A DNA stretch of 64,000 bases from Paenibacillus sp. (GTDB lineage: Bacteria; Bacillota; Bacilli; Paenibacillales; Paenibacillaceae): contig JAILZT010000025.1 of the NCBI GenBank assembly GCA_023512345.1, positions 1-64,000 on the forward strand, written 5' to 3'. A program made the position numbers and the translations under genes. Positions within the stretch are counted from its first letter, which is position 1, and each line of letters starts with the position of its first letter. Shown here piece after piece: positions 39,998-48,754 of this stretch. The notes under the pieces were generated by a model, which was given only the letters and a program-made list of their open reading frames with translations, was not told where the DNA came from and searched no databases.

Positions 39998-41539
39998 TTA
40001 TTCCTGTGGAAGTACAAATCTGTTCTTCTTAAAATACTGCTGTACAAGGAAATTCATCATCTCACTCGGTTGTTGTTTGGAAAACTCGGCCCGATCTGCG
40101 AATAGCATTCCATACGGCTCTTTAGATGTATAGGGCTCCCATCGAGGTAATTCCTCTCCCGTAGAGTCTTGGCGGTTCGGGTCTCCTGAACGAATGAAGT
40201 TGGCCCAATAATTGCACATCTGACGGGCCAAATCATAGTGCTTACCGACAAATGGTCTCCAGCATTTGGCAAGCGTCTCAAAGAAGAACCAGAGATCCAC
40301 CGAGTGGAAGGGTCCTGGATTGTCCCAGCCTGGTATTTCAGCATCGAAATTATAATAGAACAACGGTGTCTCGCCTCCGATGTCGGCATGGGTCAGTGCA
40401 GCAAGCCGAATCGCGTATTCGATACCATTTACTGAAGCCCTCTTCTTGGCCTCCTCAATATTATCCGACTGAATGCCACAAAGTTCCAGAAACGCACAAG
40501 CATCGTCGCCGAACATATCTACGGCCATCTTCTTAAAATCGTTCACTGTCTCAGTATCCGGAACACTAAAAAATTCGGAGGAGGTATGACCGAACATTAC
40601 CGGCACCATACATCGCTTGTTTTGAAGAAATAAATCAAATGAATTGCCTACCTGGAATACCTGATCTGTGACTGTGCCCCAGAATCCTTGGTACTCTACA
40701 GCCTTGTCGCGAAGATAGATCGGGTCCAGTTTTCGAGCCTCCGAAAGTGAGGATACACCTAGATAATTGAAAAATTTGACACCGTCCTGTTCAGCCTCTT
40801 GCAAATCATTCCGATGTAACGGCATAAGTGTTCCCGGGTAAAGATTCGTAAAGGTCCCGCTTTGAATAATCGCCCGATGAAAAAGACCATCGTTCTGAGG
40901 CGATGTGAGCTGGCTCATGACGCTAAAGCCGCCGGCGGACTGTCCACCTACGGTGATGTTATCAGGGTCGCCGCCGAATGCAGCAATATTACGCTTAACC
41001 CATCTCGTTGCTGCCTGTTGATCGAGGTTGCCAAAGTTAGCGGGTGCCTCCGGTGCTTCAGCCGTTATTTCGGGATGGCAGAGAAATCCGAAAACATTCA
41101 GGCGATAGTTGATTGTGACCACCACAATACCCCGGCGTGCAATGCGTTCACCATCGAACTCCATCTCAGCAGGATGGCCTACCTGTAATCCTCCGCCAAA
41201 ATACCATACATATACCGGAAGTTTTTCGTTGGTATGATTGGCAGGTGTCCATACATTCAGGTAAAGGCAATCCTCGCTCATGATGATATCCGGTTCTACG
41301 GCCCATTCCCGGGTATAGATGTTGTTGTCGTCGATTTCTTGCCTAGCCTGCATTGAGATTGGCGCGAACTCGTAGGCTTGCAGTACACCTTCCCAATCTT
41401 TAGCCGGCTGCGGGGAGCGCCAGCGGTTTTCACCTATAGGTGGAGCGGCGAACGGTATCCCCTTGAAGCTCGTAATTCGGGGGTCGGCAGCCGGCAACCC
41501 CTTAACCATTCCATTCTCAACATTTACTAATCTAAGCAT
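39998..41539 (-). CDS. Type B carboxylesterase (para-nitrobenzyl esterase family)
   Basis: 513 residues, cytoplasmic. Family signs: GIPFAAPPIGENRW near the N-terminus, MSEDCLYLNVWTP (about 87-99) and the nucleophile elbow VGGQSAGGFSV (Ser about 200). A Glu in GHTSSEFFS and a His in GPFHSVDLWFFF complete a plausible triad. These enzymes hydrolyse carboxylic esters; in a plant-polymer island it may remove acetyl or feruloyl groups from imported oligosaccharides, which is inference. It starts at ATG 41539 after AAGGAGTCGATAAC and is first in a two-gene operon with the SASA esterase. Confidence 0.88.
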   Translation of the reverse strand: MLRLVNVENGMVKGLPAADPRITSFKGIPFAAPPIGENRWRSPQPAKDWEGVLQAYEFAPISMQARQEIDDNNIYTREWAVEPDIIMSEDCLYLNVWTPANHTNEKLPVYVWYFGGGLQVGHPAEMEFDGERIARRGIVVVTINYRLNVFGFLCHPEITAEAPEAPANFGNLDQQAATRWVKRNIAAFGGDPDNITVGGQSAGGFSVMSQLTSPQNDGLFHRAIIQSGTFTNLYPGTLMPLHRNDLQEAEQDGVKFFNYLGVSSLSEARKLDPIYLRDKAVEYQGFWGTVTDQVFQVGNSFDLFLQNKRCMVPVMFGHTSSEFFSVPDTETVNDFKKMAVDMFGDDACAFLELCGIQSDNIEEAKKRASVNGIEYAIRLAALTHADIGGETPLFYYNFDAEIPGWDNPGPFHSVDLWFFFETLAKCWRPFVGKHYDLARQMCNYWANFIRSGDPNRQDSTGEELPRWEPYTSKEPYGMLFADRAEFSKQQPSEMMNFLVQQYFKKNRFVLPQE

Positions 41540-41585
41540 GTTATCGACTCCTTAGTTAGGCGAATTACTTCTAGCAATATAAAAA

Positions 41586-41643
41586 ATATTAATTTACCCT
41601 ACACTCTTAAACAATGATCTATGCAAAAACATAATTGATGTAT
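41586..41643 (-). promoter_or_regulatory. Esterase operon promoter with two direct-repeat half-sites
   Basis: Minus strand: TTGTTT (41614-41609), 17-base spacer, TAATAT (41591-41586). Directly upstream of the -35 is ATAGATCA (41622-41615), and exactly 21 bases further ATACATCA (41643-41636). Confidence 0.65.
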
Positions 41644-41692
41644 TCTAATATATAAATTGTATAAAATTTTATTATTTTAGTTTCATCTAACA

Positions 41693-41750
41693 ATAGATCA
41701 ATAACTAGTGAGGATAGGTCATTGTTTGAGAGGAACTGATAATTTATTAT
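41693..41750 (+). promoter_or_regulatory. ABC transporter operon promoter with two direct-repeat half-sites
   Basis: Plus strand: ATAGATCA (41693-41700), then exactly 21 bases on ATAGGTCA (41714-41721), then TTGTTT (41722-41727), 17-base spacer, TATTAT (41745-41750). The same layout as the divergent promoter, as expected for AraC-type activation. Confidence 0.7.
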
Positions 41751-41762
41751 AGTTTCGAGGTA

Positions 41763-41776
41763 TGTAAGCGTTGTCA
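41763..41776. promoter_or_regulatory. cre site downstream of ABC operon promoter
   Basis: TGTAAGCGTTGTCA matches the cre consensus at 13 of 14 positions and lies just past the predicted transcription start, a repressing position for CcpA. Confidence 0.65.
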
Positions 41777-41839
41777 ATAACAAGGGGGAGTGCCTCGAAG
41801 CGTTGATATTTTATTAATTTCACAAAAAGGAGTGAACCG

Positions 41840-42754
41840 ATGCGTAGTCACAGCATGAGAAGCAATTCTATACGAAAATTCCTTTATATTTCGCCCTTTA
41901 TGGTTTTACTTGCTGTCTTTGCCTACTACCCGCTCTATGGATGGGTTTATGCATTCTTTGACTACATGCCGCCGATTCCTCTGTCACAGTCGCCTTATGT
42001 AGGTTTGAAATGGTTTCATTCTTTGGTAGAGAACCAGGTGAAGATTGATCAACTGCTGCAGGTCATCAAAAACACGTTCGGTATTAGTGGGCTGAGCATC
42101 CTTTTCTCTTGGCTCCCAATGATCTTTGCCATTTTCCTTACCGAGATCAAAGCCGTCCGTTTCCGCAAATTCATCCAGACCGTCACTACCCTTCCGAACT
42201 TTATCAGCTGGGTGCTGGTCTATTCTCTGGCATTTTCCATGTTCTCCAGTGAAGGTGTCGTCAACGGATTTTTGAGCCAGATGGGGCTTATTGATTCTCC
42301 TGTACTCTTACTTCAAAACTCGGAACATGTTTGGATTACGATGTGGATATGGATTACCTGGAAATCACTGGGTTGGTCGGCTATTTTGTATATTGCGGCG
42401 ATTATGAGTATTGATGAGTCCCTATACGAAGCGGCTTATGTAGACGGTGCTACCAGAATGCAGGTCATCCGGCATGTGGTTTTGCCAAGTATGCTTCCGA
42501 CATATTTTGTACTCTTGATGCTCCAGATTGCCAGCTTCCTGAACAATGGATTAGAGCAGTATTTCGTTTTCCAAAATGCCTTCAACAAAGACACCATACA
42601 GGTATTAGATTTATATGTATACAACCTGGCCATGGGAGGCGGCAGCTATTCCGTTTCGGTCGCGATCAGTATGCTGAAAAGCCTGATTAGTGTTGCGCTC
42701 CTCTTTTCCGTAAATGGGCTGTCCAAATTGTTAAGAGGAGAGGGCATCGTATGA
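41840..42754 (+). CDS. Sugar ABC transporter permease 1 (LplB/CUT1 type)
   Basis: 304 residues, six predicted membrane spans, starting with FLYISPFMVLLAVFAYYPLYGW. The EAA motif that docks the ATPase is YEAAYVDGATRMQVIRHVVL (about 200-220). It belongs to the LplB-type permeases that import oligosaccharides. No ATPase gene is in the operon, so a shared MsmX-like ATPase elsewhere is expected, as is usual for this group. ATG follows AAGGAG. It overlaps permease 2 by four bases (ATGA). Confidence 0.92.
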   Translation: MRSHSMRSNSIRKFLYISPFMVLLAVFAYYPLYGWVYAFFDYMPPIPLSQSPYVGLKWFHSLVENQVKIDQLLQVIKNTFGISGLSILFSWLPMIFAIFLTEIKAVRFRKFIQTVTTLPNFISWVLVYSLAFSMFSSEGVVNGFLSQMGLIDSPVLLLQNSEHVWITMWIWITWKSLGWSAILYIAAIMSIDESLYEAAYVDGATRMQVIRHVVLPSMLPTYFVLLMLQIASFLNNGLEQYFVFQNAFNKDTIQVLDLYVYNLAMGGGSYSVSVAISMLKSLISVALLFSVNGLSKLLRGEGIV

Positions 42755-43719
42755 GTGACAACCAGACAGAACTGGCACCGATTGCCAAAGATACTAACAG
42801 CCGCCTCTCCAAAAAAATAAAAATGCAGGTCAGCGCGACCGACAAAGTGATTAATGCTATAATCTATGTCCTGTTTTCTCTCTTTGCATTTATGTGCGTT
42901 TACCCGTTCTACTCCATCATCATCAATACCATAAGCGCCAACGATCTCAGTGCCAAAGGTGAAATTGTATTTTGGCCGAGGGGGATTCATTTCCAGAACT
43001 ATGTTGACGTATTTAAAATACCGGGACTGTGGAATGCATTTGTTATTTCCATGGGAAGAACCGTAATAGGCACACTTTTGACGGTCGGGGCCTCTGCATT
43101 TTTAGGGTTCATGTTTGCCCAGGAGGATATGTGGGGGAAAAAATTCTGGTACCGCTTTACCATTATTACGATGTTTTTCAATGCGGGTATTATCCCCTGG
43201 TATTTGACCATGCGCTCGCTGCATCTGACCAACAATTTTCTGGCCTACATTCTGCCTTCCATCGTTGCTCCGTTCTTCATTATTCTTGTAAAAACATTCG
43301 TAGAATCCACGCCGAAGGAATTGCAGCAGGCGGCCAGCATTGACGGTGCAGGGATTTTCACTATCTTTTACAAAATCATCTTGCCCATCAGCAAACCGAT
43401 ATTAGCGACAGTCGCTATATTCTCTGCAGTGAACCAGTGGAACTCCTTTCAGGATACGCTGCTGCTGGTTACAGACAGCAAATTATACAGTTTGCAGTTT
43501 ATTCTGTATAACTACATCAATCAAGCCAGCTCCTTATCCACCATGGTCAATTTGCAAAATGCCGGATCAACCGCCATGGCCAGTTTGTCTACCAAGCAGA
43601 CCACCACATCCATTCGCATGACTGTTACTATCATCGTTGTCGCACCTATTTTGCTGGTGTATCCGATCTTCCAAAGGTTTTTTGTAAAAGGAATTATTAT
43701 TGGTGCAGTTAAAGGTTAA
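42751..43719 (+). CDS. Sugar ABC transporter permease 2 (LplC/CUT1 type)
   Basis: 322 residues with six predicted spans (VINAIIYVLFSLFAFMCVYP first) and the EAA-type docking motif QAASIDGAGIFTIFYKIILP. Typical LplC partner permease. Translationally coupled to permease 1 by an ATGA overlap with an AGAGGAGAGGG site in front, and followed 41 bases later by the binding protein gene. Acts in the membrane as half of the channel. The hydrophilic N-terminal ~35 residues are longer than usual but have the good ribosome site. Confidence 0.92.
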   Translation: MSDNQTELAPIAKDTNSRLSKKIKMQVSATDKVINAIIYVLFSLFAFMCVYPFYSIIINTISANDLSAKGEIVFWPRGIHFQNYVDVFKIPGLWNAFVISMGRTVIGTLLTVGASAFLGFMFAQEDMWGKKFWYRFTIITMFFNAGIIPWYLTMRSLHLTNNFLAYILPSIVAPFFIILVKTFVESTPKELQQAASIDGAGIFTIFYKIILPISKPILATVAIFSAVNQWNSFQDTLLLVTDSKLYSLQFILYNYINQASSLSTMVNLQNAGSTAMASLSTKQTTTSIRMTVTIIVVAPILLVYPIFQRFFVKGIIIGAVKG

Positions 43720-43760
43720 ATAGCACATCTGTGATAAATTACTCATTTGGGGGGCTGTAC

Positions 43761-45551
43761 ATGAATAAAAACAATAAGTTGGCCAGAAAATTCTCAATGC
43801 TGCTTGGCACCACCCTGCTTCTGGTAACAACTGTATTGAGTGCATGCAGCAATAATTCTAACAATGCGGGTACAGCAACGGGATCACCCGACTCGGGTTC
43901 AACAACCGAGTCATCTAATCCTAGTACAGGGATCGATCATAGCAAACCGCTGACCATTACCGTGTTTGACAACGCAGCAAATTATCAGGGAGAGCAGACC
44001 GGATGGTACGGAAAACTGATTAAGGATAAGTTCAATATCACCTTAAATATTCTATCTCCGCAGGTGGCCGGCGATCAGCTATACAAGACAAGGTCGGCAT
44101 CAGGAGATCTGGGAGACCTCCTGATTATTGATAACAGTCAACTGGAGGAATTGATTCCGGCGGGTATGATTATGGATATCACGGATAAGATCAAAAATAC
44201 GGAGTACCTGTCCAAATATGTAGACAACCACTTCAAGCCTTTCAATGCTGCATTCGAAAGTATAAATCCTGATGGCAAGATTTATGCGCTACCGACTTTT
44301 ACATCGGACACTTCCCCGACCACTTTTTCGGAAGAACTCCCTTACTCCAGTCCGCTTATGCCTTGGGATTATTACAAGGGAATTGGGGCTCCCAAGCTGA
44401 ACAATCTGACTGATCTTCTGAATGCACTGAAGCAGATGCATGAGAAGTATCCCAAGACACCAGACGGCAAACCAATCGTTCCGATTACCTTGTGGAAAGA
44501 CTGGGACAACGGAAGTATGGAAAATGTACGCTGGTTGAGTAACTGGTACGGTTATGAACAGCCAGACGGAACCTCAACCATACAGTTAAATGCAAAAGGC
44601 GATATTGTTCCGCTCGTTGACGACAACAGTATGTACAAGAAAATCCTCCAATTCTATTATGACGCCAATCAGATGGGGCTGGTTGACCCTGACTCGCCAT
44701 CTCAGGATTGGAATAAGGTATCTGAAAAGCTAACCAATAAACAGGTTCTTCTCTTGTGGTATTCCTGGCAAAGAGGTTTCTATAATACCATTGAAAGAGG
44801 AAATAAAGGTGACGGCAATGTTGCTGTTCCGATCGCTGATAGTCATATTATCCAAAGTAGCGATGCTTATTTCGGGAACGGAAGAGTTTTTGCCCTTGGT
44901 TCAAAAGCAAAAAATCCGGAAAGAATCATTGAATTCATGGATTGGCTGTGCTCTCCTGAAGGTCTGCGCTACTATACCAATGGATTCGAAGGCTTCAATT
45001 ATGAAAAAACAGCAGACGGCAAGTTTAAGCTGACTAAAGTAGGCCAAACAGCATTCCAAGATAACACCCCCGTTCCTGAAGAGTACGGCGGCGGTGGATA
45101 TCAAGACGGACAGAGCAAGCTCAACACTATGATTATGAGTGATTTTGTAGTAGATCCGGATACGAAAGAATTCTATAACAATACCTATTGGAGCTCAACT
45201 ATAGAGGCGAACAAGACCGCTCTGACAACGGATTGGCAGAAAACTTATAATGCAACCACTCCTACTGAATACTATCAGAAAAACAATATGATCGATATCG
45301 TGCCAAATATTAATACAAGTCTCGGGTCGGATTCCTCGGACGTTAAGAATAAACGGAGCCAGATCTCGGATTATGTTAAGAACACATCCTGGAAAATGAT
45401 ATTCGCGAAGGACCAAGCAGAATTCGATAAGCTCTGGACCAAGCTGCAGACCGATGTAGTGGGTCTCGGCTGGAATGATGTCCTTGCTATGGATACGGAA
45501 AGAGCACAAAAAATCGTTAAACTGCGTGCCGATGCAGTAGCTAATAATTAG
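43761..45551 (+). CDS. Sugar-binding lipoprotein of ABC transporter
   Basis: 596 residues. A lipoprotein signal peptide with lipobox LSAC (about residues 24-27) is followed by a Ser/Thr/Gly-rich linker, then a family 1-type extracellular solute-binding fold (ITVFDNAANYQGEQTGWYG, GDLLIIDNSQLEELIPAG, GKIYALPTF, ERIIEFMDWLCSPEGLRYYT). This long LplA-like class serves the LplB/LplC permeases encoded in front and probably binds oligosaccharides from pectin or hemicellulose. ATG 43761 follows GGGGGG; an in-frame start 30 bases earlier lacks a site. A strong terminator follows. Confidence 0.92.
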   Translation: MNKNNKLARKFSMLLGTTLLLVTTVLSACSNNSNNAGTATGSPDSGSTTESSNPSTGIDHSKPLTITVFDNAANYQGEQTGWYGKLIKDKFNITLNILSPQVAGDQLYKTRSASGDLGDLLIIDNSQLEELIPAGMIMDITDKIKNTEYLSKYVDNHFKPFNAAFESINPDGKIYALPTFTSDTSPTTFSEELPYSSPLMPWDYYKGIGAPKLNNLTDLLNALKQMHEKYPKTPDGKPIVPITLWKDWDNGSMENVRWLSNWYGYEQPDGTSTIQLNAKGDIVPLVDDNSMYKKILQFYYDANQMGLVDPDSPSQDWNKVSEKLTNKQVLLLWYSWQRGFYNTIERGNKGDGNVAVPIADSHIIQSSDAYFGNGRVFALGSKAKNPERIIEFMDWLCSPEGLRYYTNGFEGFNYEKTADGKFKLTKVGQTAFQDNTPVPEEYGGGGYQDGQSKLNTMIMSDFVVDPDTKEFYNNTYWSSTIEANKTALTTDWQKTYNATTPTEYYQKNNMIDIVPNINTSLGSDSSDVKNKRSQISDYVKNTSWKMIFAKDQAEFDKLWTKLQTDVVGLGWNDVLAMDTERAQKIVKLRADAVANN

Positions 45552-45562
45552 ATCAAAGATAA

Positions 45563-45610
45563 GGGACGTTCCCGGCAGCCCTCATGGCCTGCCGGGAACG
45601 TCCCCTTTTT
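45563..45610 (+). terminator. Terminator of ABC transporter operon
   Basis: A 16-bp stem (GGGACGTTCCCGGCAG with CTGCCGGGAACGTCCC), 10-base loop, then five T. Starts 12 bases after the stop. Confidence 0.92.
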
Positions 45611-45657
45611 GTCGTAAACGGCTGCAAGCAGCGGATATTCTTGAACCAAGCCGTTAG

Positions 45658-47172
45658 TTAATTTCGCTTAATATAATGGAAATAATCGAAATCGGCATAA
45701 CCGCCCGAATGATTGGTCGCATAATTAAACAGTCCAATTCTGTATCCCATAAAATGATCCAGCGTGTATTTCATTTGCAACGTCCGGCCGATCGGCTTCC
45801 AGACTGATCCGTCTTTCGAATAAAAGAATTTTGCCTGATCCAGACTATCCTCAAAATTGAAGTCGATTTTAAGATAAATCTGTTCACCGGTGTACACAAC
45901 ACTCTCCACCGTCTCCCCGTAACCGTCACCGCCGTTCACACACATTTCGATGCTGAACCGTCCTTGCTCCCCGGCTGCAATTCCTACAGTGCCATACTCA
46001 TTCTGCAGCGCCACCATTCCTGCACGGTCGCCGGCCTGCATTCCTGAGATCTCCAGCACCGTTTCCGCGCTGCAGGCCGGCCCCTCCGTACGTTGCGTCA
46101 CCGTATTTTGCGCCCACAGGATGCTGCCTGCTGCTTGACCGGTGCGGAGCCGCAGATGGCCCGGCCGCTCTGTAACAGACCATAGCCCATTATCAGGATT
46201 ATGGTTCCACTGCCAGTTCAGAGCCAGCCGATGGGTCTCATAGTCGAACTCATCGCTGATTACAAGCGGATGGGATTCTGCAACAGGAAGCTTTGTCTTA
46301 AATACTTGCAGAGCCGAACCGTTATCCCCGATGATCGGCCAATCGTTTTTCCAGCTCACAGGAAGCACGCAGGGAATCCGGCCGACAGCATCATGATCCT
46401 GAAACAGTACAGCATACCAATCATGATCGGGGGTATCGACAATGCCGCCTTGTGCCACACCGTAATTATGATAGCCGAGATCATCGTCCAGAATAATTTT
46501 CCGTTCATAGGGACCCAGAAGCTCTCGCGAACGGTAGCATATCTGACGTCTGCGTTTATTTCCGGTTTTCGGCCATTCAATAAAGAACAAATAGTAATAA
46601 CCGTTCAGCTTGTAAGCATGACAGCCTTCGATCCGCAACCCGATGTCTGTCCGTTCACCTTCAAGCAGCAATCGATCAGTTCCATCAGGCTTCACTGCCG
46701 TAAGGTCTTCCGTCAGCTCCTTAATATAGATATCACCGTTACCGTAAATCACATAATTGCGGCTATCGTCATCCAATAGCAAACCAGGATCATGGTGAAG
46801 ACCCGGTATCACCGAACGCTCCCATATTCCATGTTCAATATCCTCTGTGCGGTAGATATATAACCGGTCCATGTCATTGGAAGAAAAACAAACGTAGAAT
46901 ACTCCGTCCTTGTAACGGAGGGACGCTGCCCAAGCTCCCATACCGTAAATACCTTTTCCGTCCAGCAGCCGATGGGCATCGTTATCCTCAAAGGTATCAT
47001 ATACATAATTTACAATTTGCCAATCTCTCAAGTTAACCGATTTCATAATTGGGCAGCCCGGCATGGAATGCATACTCGTGCTGACCATATAGAATATAGA
47101 ACCAACCCGGATTACGTCAACATCCGGAACATCAGCCCACATTATAGGGTTAGTTATGATAGCGGAATTCAT
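45658..47172 (-). CDS. GH43 beta-xylosidase/arabinofuranosidase with beta-sandwich domain
   Basis: 504 residues, no signal peptide. An N-terminal five-bladed propeller: WADVPDVDVIRVGSIFYMVS (catalytic base Asp), GLHHDPGLLLDDDSRNYVIY (pKa-modulating Asp, about 128) and RIEGCHAYKLNGYYYLFF (general-acid Glu, about 180). The C-terminal ~190 residues form a DUF1349/GH43_C2-type sandwich (FDYETHRLALNWQWNHNPDN, ending YADFDYFHYIKRN). This layout is usual for the GH43 group that removes xylose or arabinose from short oligosaccharides in the cytoplasm. 27 bases after the next GH43 gene, so likely co-transcribed with it. Confidence 0.9.
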   Translation of the reverse strand: MNSAIITNPIMWADVPDVDVIRVGSIFYMVSTSMHSMPGCPIMKSVNLRDWQIVNYVYDTFEDNDAHRLLDGKGIYGMGAWAASLRYKDGVFYVCFSSNDMDRLYIYRTEDIEHGIWERSVIPGLHHDPGLLLDDDSRNYVIYGNGDIYIKELTEDLTAVKPDGTDRLLLEGERTDIGLRIEGCHAYKLNGYYYLFFIEWPKTGNKRRRQICYRSRELLGPYERKIILDDDLGYHNYGVAQGGIVDTPDHDWYAVLFQDHDAVGRIPCVLPVSWKNDWPIIGDNGSALQVFKTKLPVAESHPLVISDEFDYETHRLALNWQWNHNPDNGLWSVTERPGHLRLRTGQAAGSILWAQNTVTQRTEGPACSAETVLEISGMQAGDRAGMVALQNEYGTVGIAAGEQGRFSIEMCVNGGDGYGETVESVVYTGEQIYLKIDFNFEDSLDQAKFFYSKDGSVWKPIGRTLQMKYTLDHFMGYRIGLFNYATNHSGGYADFDYFHYIKRN

Positions 47173-47199
47173 CGTATTGCCTCCTTAAGACGAATTCTA

Positions 47200-48624
47200 C
47201 TACTCCATAAACTGCCATGATACGAACTTAAATAATTCAGTCCCAGTCTTACCCGTAAACACCAGATACAAGTCGTGCGTCCCTACCGCTCCACTAACCT
47301 CTGTCATTAACTCCATCTGTTTTTCCGGTCCATTCGCAGCCGGAACCGGTAGTTCGCCAATTAATAGACCTGCCGGGCCATCCAAATGCAGCTCAATGAT
47401 TCCTTCGCCGCCAAGGCTTATGACTGAAGCACTGAATGCCACGGCACCTTTTTTGAAATCCACCCCAGATAATCCGATCCAGTCGCCACTGTTAATTCCC
47501 GTTACTATTCGTTCTCCCAAGCCTGCTTCATTTTCCGTATTTACACCTGCGCTCCAGCCTATCGTTGCCGCTTGTACACGTTGATAAGGGCTTAGGAACC
47601 TGATTTGCTCTACACCTTTATAATTTGCTTCAACATCCCTAATGGAACCATCCTCGTTATGGAAAAGGCGGTTGAGGTGCGTCGAACGGTAACCGTTCGC
47701 AATTCCCTGCGCTTTGGACAAGGTTTGTGCGTGATAGGCGATGTACCATATATCATGAAATTGAAAAATCGCATGATGGTTATTACCTGACACTCCGAAA
47801 AAATGTCCCGGATTCTTTAATATCGTCTTGTGATATGTCCAGGGACCCATCGGTTGGTCGCTCGTCATATACGCAATCTCTCCCGCAGGAGGACTGCCCT
47901 CCGGACGTTCACCATCATAGAAATTTGAGCAATAGGTATAATAGTAGACTCCTTCCCGCTTATGTATGCCGGCATCCTCGAACATGAACGGGGCAGGAAT
48001 AACCTCAGCATTCCCCACTACACTGGTCAAGTCATCTCCAAGCTTCATCACCCGTGCTGTATCCGGCTCTGCGTATTCACCTTCCGGCACCCCACCTCCG
48101 AAATAGATATACCCCTTACCGTCATCATCTACCAGAACCGCCGGATCGAAAAGCCAGGTGACGTCCTCAACTCCCGGAGTCGAGCGCAAAATAAGCGCCT
48201 CACCGATAGGGTCAATCCATGGCCCCAACGGACTGTCACTCGACAGAACGCCAATGCCGCTGGCATTATTAGCGAAATATAAGAAAAATTTATCCTTGCC
48301 GTCGATCACCTTATGGACCGCTGCAGGCGCCCATGATTGGGTAGCCCACTTGGCCGCCCCCTCCGGTCCTGCAACCGCAATTTCGCCATGATCCGTCCAG
48401 TTAACCAAGTCACTGGAGGAAATTACAGCAATTTTATTAATACTGCTATAACTATTTTCTTTTACCACACCGTTCCCATCATACTCCAGCGCGTCATTTG
48501 TCATGTACAGATACACCCGGTCTCCGAATACCAGTGCATACGGATCAGCACCATATCTATTCGCAACCACCGGATTGCCATTAGGCGGAACCTTTCCGAT
48601 TGCTTGATTCAATTGAAATGTCAT
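47200..48624 (-). CDS. GH43 arabinoxylan-type hydrolase with CBM6-like domain
   Basis: 474 residues, cytoplasmic. Propeller catalytic sites: NRYGADPYALVFGDRVYLY (Asp about 27), DVTWLFDPAVLVDDDGKGYI (Asp about 160) and APFMFEDAGIHKREGVYYYT (Glu about 214). The C-terminal ~120 residues fit a CBM6-like jelly roll (AATIGWSAGVNTE, GDWIGLSGVDFKKGA, GTHDLYLVFTGK). The layout is like arabinoxylan arabinofuranohydrolases such as XynD, although those are secreted and this has no signal peptide. ATG is preceded by GGAGG. Lies between two other GH43 genes. Confidence 0.88.
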   Translation of the reverse strand: MTFQLNQAIGKVPPNGNPVVANRYGADPYALVFGDRVYLYMTNDALEYDGNGVVKENSYSSINKIAVISSSDLVNWTDHGEIAVAGPEGAAKWATQSWAPAAVHKVIDGKDKFFLYFANNASGIGVLSSDSPLGPWIDPIGEALILRSTPGVEDVTWLFDPAVLVDDDGKGYIYFGGGVPEGEYAEPDTARVMKLGDDLTSVVGNAEVIPAPFMFEDAGIHKREGVYYYTYCSNFYDGERPEGSPPAGEIAYMTSDQPMGPWTYHKTILKNPGHFFGVSGNNHHAIFQFHDIWYIAYHAQTLSKAQGIANGYRSTHLNRLFHNEDGSIRDVEANYKGVEQIRFLSPYQRVQAATIGWSAGVNTENEAGLGERIVTGINSGDWIGLSGVDFKKGAVAFSASVISLGGEGIIELHLDGPAGLLIGELPVPAANGPEKQMELMTEVSGAVGTHDLYLVFTGKTGTELFKFVSWQFME

Positions 48625-48690
48625 TTTAATTTCCTCCCTTGTACTTTTAATATGATTATCCGGTCTTTAGCTTCGTATATGGCAATACAG

Positions 48691-48722
48691 AAAGCAGCAC
48701 CAGGGGTTCCCCGTGCTGCTTT
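48691..48722. terminator. Hairpin between two GH43 genes
   Basis: Stem AAAGCAGCAC/GTGCTGCTTT with inner GGGG/CCCC. The T-run is weak on the minus strand, so it may act as a partial terminator or an mRNA processing/stability element after the 48755-50182 gene. Confidence 0.55.
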
Positions 48723-48754
48723 TCTTTTCAAGGCGTAATCAATTTACCTCTCGG

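Larger units (their letters stand above)
41540..41839. other. Divergent regulatory region with paired AraC-type sites
   Basis: 300 AT-rich bases between the esterase operon and the ABC transporter operon. It holds two outward promoters of the same design, four ATAGATCA-like half-sites in two 21-bp direct repeats, and a cre-like site. Details are in the next three entries. Confidence 0.8.
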